From Caballeronia sp. INDeC2 (GTDB lineage Bacteria; Pseudomonadota; Gammaproteobacteria; Burkholderiales; Burkholderiaceae): a stretch of 64,000 nucleotides of DNA. Numbering within the stretch: the first letter of the stretch is position 1; each line of letters starts with the position of its first letter. A program made the position numbers and the translations under genes. Shown piece by piece: positions 51,494 through 60,754 of the stretch. The notes beneath the pieces are model-generated. The model had not been told where the DNA came from and ran no database searches. It saw nothing but the letters and a program-made list of their open reading frames with translations. The DNA is taken from positions 186,001-250,000 of the forward strand of contig NZ_JALQDG010000031.1 of assembly GCF_023631325.1 (NCBI RefSeq). The letters are read 5' to 3'.

Positions 51494-52786
51494 ATGAACA
51501 GTCACGCACTGCAAGGCTATCCGCGCGCGGACGGCAGGAAGGGCATCCGCAATGTAATCGCGGTGGCGTATCTCGTCGAATGCGCGCATCACGTCGCTCG
51601 CGAGATCGTCACGCACTTCCGTCCATCGTTCGATGACTTCGATTCCTTCGATCCGCTGGCCGAATCGCCCGTGCATTTGATCGGCTTTCCGGGCTGCTAC
51701 CCGAACAGCTACGCCGAAAAAATGCTGGAGCGCATCTGCACGCATCCGAACGTCGGCGCGGTGCTGTTCGTGTCGCTCGGCTGCGAGAGCATGAACAAGC
51801 ACTATCTCGCCGATGCCGTGCGCGCGAGCGGGCGGCCCGCCGCCGTGCTGACGATTCAGGAAAAAGGCGGCACGCGCAGCACGATCCAGAACGGACTCGA
51901 CTGGGTGCGCGATGCGCGTGCGACGCTCGCGCAGCAACACAAGGTGCCGATGGCGCTCGACGAACTGATCGTCGGCACGATTTGCGGCGGTTCGGACGGC
52001 ACGAGCGGCATCACGGCGAATCCGGCGGTGGGCCGCGCGTTCGATGCGTTCATCGACGCGGGCGCGTCGTGCGTCTTCGAGGAAACGGGCGAGCTCGTCG
52101 GCTGCGAGTTCCATATGAAGCGGCGCGCGGCGCGGCCCGAACTCGGCGACGCGATCGTCGAATGCGTGCAGAAGGCCGCGCGCTACTACACGACGATGGG
52201 CCACGGCTCGTTTTCCGTCGGCAACGCGGACGGCGGGCTGACGACGCAGGAAGAGAAATCGCTCGGCGCATATTCGAAGAGCGGCGCGTCGCCGATCGTC
52301 GGCATCATCAAGCCGGGCGATGTGCCGCCGACGGGCGGGCTCTATCTGCTCGATGTCGTCCCCGATGGCGAGCCGCGCTTCGGCTTTCCCAATATCAGCG
52401 ACAACGCGGAGATCGGCGAGCTGATCGCGTGCGGCTGTCACGTCATTCTCTTCACGACGGGGCGCGGCTCGGTGGTCGGCTCGGCGATATCGCCGGTTAT
52501 CAAGGTTTGCGCGAATCCGTCGACGTATCGCAACCTGTCCGGCGACATGGACGTTGACGCCGGCCGCATTCTCGAAGGCCGCGCGACGCTCGACGAAGTG
52601 GGCCGCGAAATCGTCGATGTCACCGTTGCGGTGGCGGCGGGCGCCGCATCGAAATCGGAGGCGCTCGGGCATCAGGAATTCATCCTGACTTACAAAACCT
52701 TCGAACCGGTCGGGCCCGCGTGTTTGCCCGGCGGCGTGGGACGCGTTACTGTGGCGTCTCGCACCGTGGAGATCGTTTCAAACTGA
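51494..52786 (+). CDS. UxaA-family sugar-acid dehydratase, large subunit (probable L-fuconate dehydratase)
   Basis: A 430-residue protein equal to the C-terminal catalytic part of altronate dehydratase: GYPRADGRKGIRNVIAVAYLVECAHHVA, GFPGCYPNSYAEKMLERICTHPNVG, GCESMNKHYLA, and VGTICGGSDGTSGITANPAVG. It needs the small subunit. Enzymes of this split family have been described acting on L-fuconate, D-arabinonate or L-galactonate. With aldo/keto reductase, lactonase, SDR and FAH genes downstream, dehydration of L-fuconate (or a similar acid) to the 2-keto-3-deoxy acid is the best inference. Confidence 0.88.
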   Translation: MNSHALQGYPRADGRKGIRNVIAVAYLVECAHHVAREIVTHFRPSFDDFDSFDPLAESPVHLIGFPGCYPNSYAEKMLERICTHPNVGAVLFVSLGCESMNKHYLADAVRASGRPAAVLTIQEKGGTRSTIQNGLDWVRDARATLAQQHKVPMALDELIVGTICGGSDGTSGITANPAVGRAFDAFIDAGASCVFEETGELVGCEFHMKRRAARPELGDAIVECVQKAARYYTTMGHGSFSVGNADGGLTTQEEKSLGAYSKSGASPIVGIIKPGDVPPTGGLYLLDVVPDGEPRFGFPNISDNAEIGELIACGCHVILFTTGRGSVVGSAISPVIKVCANPSTYRNLSGDMDVDAGRILEGRATLDEVGREIVDVTVAVAAGAASKSEALGHQEFILTYKTFEPVGPACLPGGVGRVTVASRTVEIVSN

Positions 52787-52808
52787 ACGTATCGACTGAG
52801 GGTCGCAC

Positions 52809-53855
52809 ATGACAGGAGACACGCAGGCAGTCTCGCGCCGGCGCACGATCGGCCGCACGGCGCTGGAAGTCACGGCGCTCGCGCTCGGCACCGCGCCGCT
52901 CGGCGGGCTGTATCACGAATTGACCGAAGACGAGGCGCGCGCAACCGTCGATGCCGCCTGGCAAGCCGGCATCCGCTACTTCGATACCGCGCCGCACTAT
53001 GGTCACACGAAGGCCGAGCATCGTCTGGGCGACGCGTTGCGGCGTTATCCGCGTGGCGAGTTCGTTCTCTCGACCAAGGTCGGCCGGCGCTTCGTCCCGC
53101 GCACGAGCGCCTACGACGGCAGCGAAGGCTGGGCCGCGCCGCTACCGTTCCAGGCGATCTACGACTACACCTACGACGGCATCATCCGTTCGTTTGAAGA
53201 CAGCCAGATGCGCCTCGGCATGATCGATATCGACATCGTGCTGATACACGATATCGGCCGCGTCACGCATGGCGAGAAGAACGCGCACTACTGGAAGCAG
53301 CTCACCGATGAAGGCGGCTTTCGCGCGCTCGAAGAGTTGAAGCAGTCTCGCGGCGTAAGAGCGGTGGGCCTCGGCGTGAACGAAGGCGCGGCCGTGATGC
53401 AAGCGCTGGCCGAATTCGACATCGACTGCGCCTTGCTCGCGGGCCGCTACACGCTGCTCGAGCAAGACACGCTCGACGATCTTCTGCCCGAATGCGAGAA
53501 ACGAGGCGTGAGCATCCTGCTCGGCGGCGCGTTCAATTCGGGCATTCTCGCGCGCGGTCTCGCTGCGCACGCGCACGGCGATCTCAAATTCAACTACGGC
53601 GATGCGCCGAAGGATATCGTCGAGCGCGTCGGCAAGCTGGAGCGGGTGTGCCGTGCGCATGGCGTCGCGCTGTCCACGGCGGCCATCGAGTTTCCTTATG
53701 CGCATAAAGTCGTGGCCACGGTGCTGATGGGCGCGCGCACGCCGGACGAAGTGCGCGAGAACGCGGCATCGTTCGCGACGCCGATTCCGCCCGCGCTCTG
53801 GGACGCGTTGCGCGCCGAAGGTCTGCTGCACGCGAACGCGCCGGTGCCGCGATGA
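52809..53855 (+). CDS. Aldo/keto reductase, probable L-fucose (L-galactose/D-arabinose) dehydrogenase
   Basis: A 348-residue NAD(P)-dependent aldo/keto reductase. The catalytic tetrad is visible: Asp in YFDTAPHYG with its Tyr, Lys in STKVGR and His in LIHDIG. It would oxidise the sugar to its lactone as step one of the pathway. It overlaps the lactonase gene by 4 bp. A parS-like palindrome (53694-53709) lies in its coding sequence and encodes the segment PYAHK. Confidence 0.88.
   Translation: MTGDTQAVSRRRTIGRTALEVTALALGTAPLGGLYHELTEDEARATVDAAWQAGIRYFDTAPHYGHTKAEHRLGDALRRYPRGEFVLSTKVGRRFVPRTSAYDGSEGWAAPLPFQAIYDYTYDGIIRSFEDSQMRLGMIDIDIVLIHDIGRVTHGEKNAHYWKQLTDEGGFRALEELKQSRGVRAVGLGVNEGAAVMQALAEFDIDCALLAGRYTLLEQDTLDDLLPECEKRGVSILLGGAFNSGILARGLAAHAHGDLKFNYGDAPKDIVERVGKLERVCRAHGVALSTAAIEFPYAHKVVATVLMGARTPDEVRENAASFATPIPPALWDALRAEGLLHANAPVPR
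53694..53709. promoter_or_regulatory. parS-like site inside the aldo/keto reductase gene
   Basis: CCTTATGCGCATAAAG, 15 of 16 bases of the parS palindrome, in frame within the gene. Located 10.2 kb from the nearest of the parA-upstream parS sites. Confidence 0.6.
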
Positions 53856-54688
53856 ATATCGACTCACATCAGCATTACTGGGATCCATCGCGCGGCGACT
53901 ATGGCTGGCTCACGCCGGACATGAAGCCGCTCTATCGCGTATTCGGTCCCGACGATCTCGCGCCGCTTCGCGAGTCTGTCGGCGTTCAACGCACAATCGT
54001 CGTTCAAGCCGCGCCGACGCTCGATGAAACGCGCTATCTGCTCGATCTCGCGCGCAATGAAGAGTCGATCGCGGGTGTCGTCGGCTGGGTGCCGCTCGAT
54101 TCGCCCGATGCGCCGAAGTTCATCGACGAATTCGCGCGCGAGCCGAAGTTCAAGGCCGTGCGCCCGATGCTGCAGGACTTGCCTGACGATACGTGGATCG
54201 CACACGCGCCGCGTGAGGATGCGATCGAGCGTCTCATCGATCTCGATCTCGCCTTCGATGCGTTGATCTTCGCGCGGCATGTGCCCCCGTTGATCGAGTT
54301 CGTCGAGCGATATCCGGCGTTGCGCGTCGTGGTCGATCATGGCGCGAAGCCGCCGATCCGCGACGGCCTCGCATCCGGCTGGCAACCGTGGGCCGATGGC
54401 ATCGCGCAACTCGCCGCCTTGCCGCAAAAACTTCATTGCAAGCTCTCGGGCCTCGCGACCGAATCCGGCGAAAACTGGACCGACGAAACCTTGAAACCCT
54501 ACGTCGCGCATCTTGTCGAGCATTTCGGTCCCGCGCGCCTGATGTGGGGCAGCGACTGGCCCGTGCTCGATATGAACGGCAGTTACACTGCATGGCACAG
54601 CACGGCCCAGAACCTCACGTCGCATCTTGAAAAAGCCGAGCAGGCCGCGATTTTCGGCGCGAACGCCCGCGCGTTCTACCGTCTCTGA
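53852..54688 (+). CDS. Amidohydrolase-family lactonase (probable L-fuconolactonase)
   Basis: A 278-residue COG3618-type amidohydrolase. Metal and catalytic residues appear in DSHQHYWDP (residues 4-12, HxH), VVDHGAKPPI and MWGSDWPVLD. It opens the sugar lactone to the aldonic acid, step two of the L-fucose/L-rhamnose-type pathway. The start overlaps the aldo/keto reductase stop (ATGA). Confidence 0.9.
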   Translation: MNIDSHQHYWDPSRGDYGWLTPDMKPLYRVFGPDDLAPLRESVGVQRTIVVQAAPTLDETRYLLDLARNEESIAGVVGWVPLDSPDAPKFIDEFAREPKFKAVRPMLQDLPDDTWIAHAPREDAIERLIDLDLAFDALIFARHVPPLIEFVERYPALRVVVDHGAKPPIRDGLASGWQPWADGIAQLAALPQKLHCKLSGLATESGENWTDETLKPYVAHLVEHFGPARLMWGSDWPVLDMNGSYTAWHSTAQNLTSHLEKAEQAAIFGANARAFYRL

Positions 54689-54740
54689 AACGGCTGATAT
54701 ACCCGGCATGTCTCAAAAACACTTTCGACTGGAGCAGTAG

Positions 54741-55484
54741 ATGGTACAAAGACTGGCAGGCAAGACGGCGTTGATCACGGCGGCGGGACAAGGCATCGGG
54801 CTCGCGACGGCCGAGCTTTTCGCGGCGCAGGGCGCGCGCGTGATCGCCACGGATATCCGCACGGCATCGCTCGAAGGGAAGCCATTCGACGTGCGCACGC
54901 TCGACGTGCGCGATCCGCAGGCGATCAACGCGCTGGCCGACGAAATCGGCGCGATCGACGTGCTCTTCAACTGCGCGGGCTACGTGCATGCCGGCTCGAT
55001 TCTCGAAGCGAGCGAGGAAGACTGGGATTTCGCCTTCGACCTGAACGCCCGTGCGATGTATCGTACGATTCGCGCGTTTCTGCCGAAGATGCTGGAAAAG
55101 GGCGGCGGCTCGATCATCAACATGTCGTCGGCGGCGTCGAGCGTGAAGGGCGTGCCGAATCGCTTCGTATATGGCGCGTCGAAGGCGGCCGTGATCGGGC
55201 TGACGAAGTCCGTCGCCGCCGATTTCGTCACGCGCGGCATCCGCTGCAACGCGATCTGTCCCGGCACGGTGGAATCGCCGTCGCTGAAGGACCGCATCGC
55301 GGAGCAGGCGAAGGCGCAGGGCGCGAGCGTCGATCAGATCCAGGCGGCGTTCGTCGCGCGCCAGCCGATGGGGCGCGTCGGCCGCGCCGAAGAGATCGCG
55401 GCGCTCGCGCTCTATCTCGGGTCGGACGAGTCGTCGTTCACGACGGGCCAGATTCATGTCATCGATGGCGGCTGGTCGAACTGA
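54741..55484 (+). CDS. Short-chain dehydrogenase (probable 2-keto-3-deoxy-L-fuconate dehydrogenase)
   Basis: A 247-residue SDR enzyme. The coenzyme loop reads TAAGQGIGLATAELF (about residues 13-27), with the NCAGY motif and the active-site YGASK with Ser upstream (MSSAAS). It would oxidise C4 of the 2-keto-3-deoxy acid with NAD, step four of the pathway. GGAG precedes the ATG. It lies 52 bp after the lactonase and 42 bp before the FAH gene. Confidence 0.93.
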   Translation: MVQRLAGKTALITAAGQGIGLATAELFAAQGARVIATDIRTASLEGKPFDVRTLDVRDPQAINALADEIGAIDVLFNCAGYVHAGSILEASEEDWDFAFDLNARAMYRTIRAFLPKMLEKGGGSIINMSSAASSVKGVPNRFVYGASKAAVIGLTKSVAADFVTRGIRCNAICPGTVESPSLKDRIAEQAKAQGASVDQIQAAFVARQPMGRVGRAEEIAALALYLGSDESSFTTGQIHVIDGGWSN

Positions 55485-55526
55485 CCATCCCCTCATTCTT
55501 TTTCCGCACCAGGAGGATCAAACCAG

Positions 55527-56375
55527 ATGAAACTGCTTCGTTACGGCCCCAAGGGTCAGGAAAAACCGGGTCTGCTGGACGCCGAGGGCAAGATTCGCGA
55601 CCTGTCGAAGGTCGTCGATGACATCGCCGGCGCGACGCTGACCGAAGCGGGCCTGGCGAAACTGCGCGACACCGATATCGCATCGCTGCCCGTCGTCGAT
55701 GGCAATCCGCGCATCGGGCCGTGCGTCGGACGCGTCGGCAAGTTCGTGTGCATCGGGCTGAATTACGCGGATCACGCCGCCGAATCGAACCTGCCGGTGC
55801 CGACCGAGCCGGTCCTCTTCAACAAGTGGACGAGCGCGATCAACGGCCCGAACGACGATGTCGAAATTCCGCGCAACTCGGTCAAGACCGACTGGGAAGT
55901 CGAGCTGGGCGTGGTCATCGGCAAGGAGGCGAAATACGTCGACGAAGCCAGCGCGCTCGATTATGTCGCGGGCTACTGCGTGATCAACGACGTCTCCGAG
56001 CGCGAATGGCAGCTCGAGCACGGCACGCAATGGGACAAGGGCAAGGGCTTCGACACGTTCGGCCCGATCGGTCCGTGGCTCGTCACGAAGGACGAAGTCG
56101 CGGATCCGCAGAAGCTCGATCTGTGGCTCGAAGTCGATGGCAAGCGCTATCAGAACGGCAACACGAAGACGATGGTGTTCACGGTCGCGCAACTCGTCGC
56201 GTATCTGTCGAAGGTGATGAGCCTGCAGCCGGGCGACGTCATTTCAACGGGCACGCCGCCGGGCGTCGGCATGGGCGTGAAGCCTGAAGCGGTGTATCTG
56301 AAGGCCGGCCAGACCATGCGTCTGGGCATTCAGGGCCTCGGCGAACAGACGCAGAAGACCGTCGCGGCGCAGTGA
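55527..56375 (+). CDS. Fumarylacetoacetate hydrolase-family protein (probable 2,4-diketo-3-deoxy-L-fuconate hydrolase)
   Basis: A 282-residue FAH-family hydrolase. The metal-binding Glu/Asp set is in WEVELGVVIGKEAKYVDE and GYCVINDVSERE; FNKWTSAINGPNDDV and STGTPPGVGMG are further family marks. It would cleave the 2,4-diketo-3-deoxy acid to pyruvate and L-lactate (or glycolate from an arabinose-derived acid), the last step. AGGAGG gives a strong ribosome site. A terminator follows, ending the operon. Confidence 0.93.
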   Translation: MKLLRYGPKGQEKPGLLDAEGKIRDLSKVVDDIAGATLTEAGLAKLRDTDIASLPVVDGNPRIGPCVGRVGKFVCIGLNYADHAAESNLPVPTEPVLFNKWTSAINGPNDDVEIPRNSVKTDWEVELGVVIGKEAKYVDEASALDYVAGYCVINDVSEREWQLEHGTQWDKGKGFDTFGPIGPWLVTKDEVADPQKLDLWLEVDGKRYQNGNTKTMVFTVAQLVAYLSKVMSLQPGDVISTGTPPGVGMGVKPEAVYLKAGQTMRLGIQGLGEQTQKTVAAQ

Positions 56376-56394
56376 CGCGCACGCGCGCAGCCAA

Positions 56395-56423
56395 CAAAAA
56401 ACCTCGCCGCGGCGAGGTTTTTG
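56395..56423. terminator. Bidirectional terminator after the sugar operon
   Basis: AAAAAACCTCGCC-GC-GGCGAGGTTTTT: a perfect stem with A-run before and T-run after, between the FAH gene and the opposing thioesterase gene. Confidence 0.92.
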
Positions 56424-56453
56424 CTTTGAAGGACGGAGATTGAGATCGAAGAT

Positions 56454-56894
56454 TCAGGCGTGATAGACCGGCTCGGCGGAGACGCTTTCGCCGATGCGCG
56501 TGATCGTGCCCTGCGCGACCGCGACGAGCCGCTCGGCGCCGCCGTCGGTGACGAACACGTCGCACTGGCAGGTCGCCTGCGTCATGCCCGCATGGACGAC
56601 GCGGGCGCGCGCCATTAGCGTGCCCGAGACGGCCGGGCGCAGATAGTTGATCTTGTACTCGCCGGTGACGACTTTCGGCCCGAGCCGCAGTGCGCCCGCA
56701 AAGGTCAGCGCATTGTCGACGAGATAACTCACCACCCCTCCGTGTACGAAGCCGTGTTGTTGCCTGAGCTCGTCCCTGATGGTCAGGCACAGCGTGAGAC
56801 TTGCTGAATCGACCTGCATCAGCTTGGTTCCGAGCAAGGCGCTGAACGGTTGCGCATTCAGCGCACCGCGCGCGATATCGACTATTTCGGCCAT
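56454..56894 (-). CDS. PaaI-family hotdog thioesterase
   Basis: A 146-residue hotdog-fold acyl-CoA thioesterase. The conserved segment QQHGFVHGGVVSYLVDNALTFAGAL carries the family Asp/Gly motif. AAGGAG lies just before the ATG at 56894. Likely releases acyl groups from small or aromatic CoA esters. It is a single gene facing the sugar operon. Confidence 0.9.
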   Translation of the reverse strand: MAEIVDIARGALNAQPFSALLGTKLMQVDSASLTLCLTIRDELRQQHGFVHGGVVSYLVDNALTFAGALRLGPKVVTGEYKINYLRPAVSGTLMARARVVHAGMTQATCQCDVFVTDGGAERLVAVAQGTITRIGESVSAEPVYHA

Positions 56895-57166
56895 TCGGAC
56901 ACTCCTTGGGTGGGTTCGGTGCCGTCCTGCAAAGACAATAGGAAGCGTTCGCGCGCACTGCAAGGAAGTCACGCAAAAATTGTGCAATGCTGCGTTTCGC
57001 CCGGCATGCGCGTCCCGCCGATGACATCGCGCGAAGAGGGCGCATCGCCTGCATTGGCGTAGACAAGCCTTCGGGCAAACGATTCAAGCTTTCCGGCGCG
57101 CCTGCCGTAAACCCGCAGTGTCCCCGCAGTCAGCGGGCCTAAATTCGGAAAGCGTGGGTGCAAGTG

Positions 57167-58708
57167 ATGTTCGGAAAGATCAAGGTTTCATCGGGTTTGC
57201 TCGCAGTGCTGGTGGTGTTCTGTCTCTTTCAACTAGTGACCGAAGGGCTCGGCTTCTGGTCGCTCTCGCGCACGCATGACGATGTCGGCAGCCTGTCCGA
57301 CATCGCCCTCAAGCAGGTCAACGCGGTCAACGAGACCACGCAGCATCTGATGGACGCGCGCATCAACCTCTCGCGCGCGGGCACACGCATGGTGCGCGGC
57401 GGCACCGAGCCGACGGAAATCGTTCAGCACGCGCGCGAGCAGATCGCGGCGGCGGACAAGGCGTTCACCGCGTTCCTGAACGCGCCGAAGACCGGCGAGG
57501 AAAATGCGGCGCGCATGACCGCGCTGCGGGCGAAATACGCCGACTATTCGAAGGCTTTGAGCGAACTCGTCCAGTATCTCGACGCCGGCAACATCCAGGC
57601 GTTCCTCGATCAACCGACGCAAGGTTTCCAGGACCGTTATCTCGCGGAACAGCAGAACTTCGTCAATTTCGGCGATGCGGCCGGCCGCGGCTATCTCTCG
57701 TCGATCGACACGCGTTACGCATGGTTCCGCGCGGTGGGTATCGCGATTCTGGCGGCGCTCGTCGCGGGGATCGCGCTCGTGCACGTGGCGTTGCGCCGTG
57801 GCGTGATTCAGCCGCTGGAGGAAGCGGGCCGCCATTTCGAGCGCATTTCGCAAGGACGTCTCGACGAGCGCATCGAAAATCGCGGCACGAACGAAATCGG
57901 CCGCCTGTTCGCGGGACTCGCGACGATGCAGGCCAGCGTCGCGAGCACCGTGAAGACCGTGCGCGAGACATCCGATTCGATCAATCTCGGCGCCGATGAA
58001 ATCGCGAGCGGCAACGCCGATCTGTCCGCGCGCACGGAAAATCAGGCGGCTTCGCTCGAAGAAACCGCATCGAGCATGGAAGAGCTGACCGCGACGGTGC
58101 GTCAGAACGCGGAGCACGCGCGCGAGGCGAACACGCTCGCGGGCGAAGCGCTCAACGCGACCTCGCGTGGTTCGAGCGTGGTGGACGATGTCGTCGAGAA
58201 GATGCGCGGCATCGCATCGAGTTCGGACAAGATCGCGGAGATCATTTCCGTCATCGACGGCATCGCGTTCCAGACCAACATCCTCGCGCTGAACGCGGCC
58301 GTCGAGGCGGCGCGCGCGGGCGAGCAAGGGCGCGGCTTCGCGGTCGTGGCGGGCGAAGTGCGTGGCCTCGCGCAGCGCTCGGCGCAATCGGCGAAGGAAA
58401 TCAAGGAACTGATCGGCGAATCGGTCGCGCAGGTGAGCGACGGTTCCGTGCTCGTCGAGCGCGCGGGCGCGGCGATGCGCGAAGTATCGGCTTCGATTTC
58501 ACGCGTCACGCAGATGATGGCGGAGATCAGCGCCTCGTCGCTGGAGCAGAGCGTGGGCATCGAGCAGGTCAATCAGGCCGTCACGCAGATGGACGAGATG
58601 ACCCAGCAGAACGCCGCGCTCGTCGAGCAGGCCGCGGCGGCCGCGTCGTCGCTGCACGAACAGACGCGGCAGTTGAAGGCGGCGGTTTCAGTGTTTCAGC
58701 TCGCCTGA
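57167..58708 (+). CDS. Methyl-accepting chemotaxis protein (Tsr/Tar type)
   Basis: A 513-residue chemoreceptor: TM1 (about 8-28), a periplasmic four-helix-bundle ligand domain (about 30-185), TM2 (about 190-211), HAMP (about 212-265) and a cytoplasmic coiled-coil signalling domain with the hairpin IDGIAFQTNILALNAAVEAARAGEQGRGFAVVA (about 365-397). It lacks the C-terminal NWETF-type pentapeptide. The start MFGKIKV at 57167 is the usual N-terminus; a GTG 9 bp earlier is also open. No other che genes are near, and the ligand is unknown. Confidence 0.95.
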   Translation: MFGKIKVSSGLLAVLVVFCLFQLVTEGLGFWSLSRTHDDVGSLSDIALKQVNAVNETTQHLMDARINLSRAGTRMVRGGTEPTEIVQHAREQIAAADKAFTAFLNAPKTGEENAARMTALRAKYADYSKALSELVQYLDAGNIQAFLDQPTQGFQDRYLAEQQNFVNFGDAAGRGYLSSIDTRYAWFRAVGIAILAALVAGIALVHVALRRGVIQPLEEAGRHFERISQGRLDERIENRGTNEIGRLFAGLATMQASVASTVKTVRETSDSINLGADEIASGNADLSARTENQAASLEETASSMEELTATVRQNAEHAREANTLAGEALNATSRGSSVVDDVVEKMRGIASSSDKIAEIISVIDGIAFQTNILALNAAVEAARAGEQGRGFAVVAGEVRGLAQRSAQSAKEIKELIGESVAQVSDGSVLVERAGAAMREVSASISRVTQMMAEISASSLEQSVGIEQVNQAVTQMDEMTQQNAALVEQAAAAASSLHEQTRQLKAAVSVFQLA

Positions 58709-58714
58709 TTTGAT

Positions 58715-59827
58715 TCAGAGCGGCAGCGCCGCGTACGACGTCGCGAGGTGATACGGCGTCGTCGACGGCATTTCGGCACGGCTGATCTCGCCTTGCGCCG
58801 AGCGGCATTCGACCCAGCCGGTTTCGTGCAGAAAGCGCGCGCGAAAGCGCTCGATCTGCGCACCGACGGCGTCGCCGCGCGTGGCCAGCGCGCGCAGATA
58901 TTCCGTCTGCGCCCAGATGCGCTGCGTGCCGTCGATCACATGGCCGGCTTCGTCGATGGCGGCATACACGCCGCCCGTTTCATGATCCACGCCGCGCTGC
59001 TGCGCGAAATCGAACGCGCGCACGAGTCCTTCGTTTAGACCTGCCGCCTCGAACGAGGGATGCCTGCTTCCCAGCGCGAGGAAGTACCACTCGAACTGAT
59101 GTCCCGGCTCCAGCCGATTGCCCGCCGTGCCCATCGGCAATTCGGCGATCGAGCCGCTCGGCCCGTGCACGAACGCGTCCGCGACGGACTGCGCGAGCAG
59201 CGTGAGACGCCGGTCGTAGGCGGCATCGCCGGTGGCTTCGCGTGCGGCGAGCCATGCTTCGGCGAGATGCATCAGCGGATTCTGCAACGGCGTTTCGATC
59301 GTCGCGCCGAAGTCTTCCGAAAGCGCCGCGTTCAACAGGTCCCCGCCGCTCGAAAAGCGCACCTCGACGAGCCGCGACGTTTCATCGAGCAGCGCGAATG
59401 CATCGGCCGAACCGCTTTTCTTCGCATAATGCGCGCACGCGAAAACGACGAACGCATGCGTGTAGAGATCCTTTTGACGCTCGAACGGCGCGCCGCTCGC
59501 ATCCACGCTGTAGAACCATCCGCCGTTTTGCTTGTCCTGAAAATAGTGCCGCAGCGATTCGAAGAGCGTCGCGGCGTGCGCGAGATCGCCGGCTTCCGAG
59601 AACACGAAGAGCTGGCGCGCGCAGGCCATCGCGCGATAGCGCTTCGGCGGCAGCGGCGCATGATCGCCCGGCGCGACGGCTTCATACGCGAGGCCGAGCG
59701 TCGCGTTGAACCCGCGCCCGCGCCAGATGGGCAGCACGACGTTCGCGTAATGCGCGCGCAATTGCGCGGCGGATTTCAGGTTCGTCGATTGCATGGCCGA
59801 CGAAGTGTTTGATTGCTGATCCTGCAT
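58715..59827 (-). CDS. AGE-family epimerase/isomerase (N-acylglucosamine 2-epimerase-like)
   Basis: A 370-residue (alpha/alpha)6-barrel protein. Marks are KRYRAMACARQLFVFSEAG, DLYTHAFVVFACAHYAK, NPLMHLAEAWLAA and GHQFEWYFLAL with conserved His residues of mannose/aldose isomerases. It may interconvert mannose and fructose or epimerise an amino sugar. Start at MQDQQSN is a choice; a later Met (59794) is possible. Converges on the MCP gene with 6 bp between stops. Confidence 0.85.
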   Translation of the reverse strand: MQDQQSNTSSAMQSTNLKSAAQLRAHYANVVLPIWRGRGFNATLGLAYEAVAPGDHAPLPPKRYRAMACARQLFVFSEAGDLAHAATLFESLRHYFQDKQNGGWFYSVDASGAPFERQKDLYTHAFVVFACAHYAKKSGSADAFALLDETSRLVEVRFSSGGDLLNAALSEDFGATIETPLQNPLMHLAEAWLAAREATGDAAYDRRLTLLAQSVADAFVHGPSGSIAELPMGTAGNRLEPGHQFEWYFLALGSRHPSFEAAGLNEGLVRAFDFAQQRGVDHETGGVYAAIDEAGHVIDGTQRIWAQTEYLRALATRGDAVGAQIERFRARFLHETGWVECRSAQGEISRAEMPSTTPYHLATSYAALPL

Positions 59828-59950
59828 AAGAACGCTCTTAATGTTTCGAGGGGCGCACGGCGATGCGAGGCGCACGCAACTGGAAAGCATAGCAAAAGCC
59901 GCCCGGAGCGCACGGCGTCTTTGGGCTTCTCAACCGGTGGAGGATGAAAC

Positions 59951-60634
59951 ATGTTGGGGAACATGGAACTGGTGTCGCGGCTCGTGATGGCCGCGGCGCT
60001 CGGCAGCGTGATCGGCTTCGAGCGCGAGCGCCTCTCGTGGGCGGCCGGGCTGCGGACGCACATGCTCGTGTGCGTCGGTTCGGCGCTCATCATGATCGTG
60101 TCGGCGTACGGTTTCGCGGATGCGCTGAAATACGACCACGTCGTGCTCGATCCGTCGCGGGTCGCGGCGCAGGTCGTGTCGGGCATCGGCTTTCTCGGCG
60201 CGGGCTCGATTCTTTTGCGCGGCGAAATCGTCCGCGGGCTGACGACGGCCGCGAGCCTGTGGTCGGTCGCGGCGATCGGGCTGGCCGTCGGCGGGGGACT
60301 CTACACGGCGTCGATCGCGGCGACGGCGATCATCCTCATCATCCTGGCGGGGATCAAGCCGCTCGAACGCCGCTTCATCAGCGTGAAGCAGCGCCGGCAA
60401 CTGACGATGCTCGTCGAACGCGGCTCGCTGAGTTTTCATGCGCTGCACGAGGCGCTCGGGCCCGGCAGCGTGCGCGTGAAGCAGTTCGTCGTGCAGCAGA
60501 GCGACGATTCGCCCGATCTCGACGAGGTGCGGGTGGAATTGTCGCGGGCATCGGCGACGGAATATCAGGCGATATGCGAACGCTTGCGACAACTCGACGT
60601 CGTGCGCGAGTTCCGTGAGGACGATGCGGCCTGA
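59951..60634 (+). CDS. MgtC/SapB-family membrane protein
   Basis: A 227-residue protein with about five hydrophobic helices, then a soluble ACT-like C-terminal part of about 85 residues. The family segments GSVIGFERERLSWAAGLRTHMLVCVGSALIM and GIGFLGAGSILLRGEIVRGLTTAASLWSVAAIGLAVG are clear. MgtC helps survival in low magnesium and acid. A GGAGG ribosome site supports the start at 59951. It is divergent from the AGE gene. Confidence 0.92.
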   Translation: MLGNMELVSRLVMAAALGSVIGFERERLSWAAGLRTHMLVCVGSALIMIVSAYGFADALKYDHVVLDPSRVAAQVVSGIGFLGAGSILLRGEIVRGLTTAASLWSVAAIGLAVGGGLYTASIAATAIILIILAGIKPLERRFISVKQRRQLTMLVERGSLSFHALHEALGPGSVRVKQFVVQQSDDSPDLDEVRVELSRASATEYQAICERLRQLDVVREFREDDAA

Positions 60635-60754
60635 AATCGCCGACAGGATGCTGGTTTGCGCACGCAGCCATGCGACAATGCGGCCTCTCGAAATCATCGC
60701 CGAAGCGCCGGTGTGCCTTGCGCGCCGGTCATAGAGGCCGCCCCTTTCGAACCT

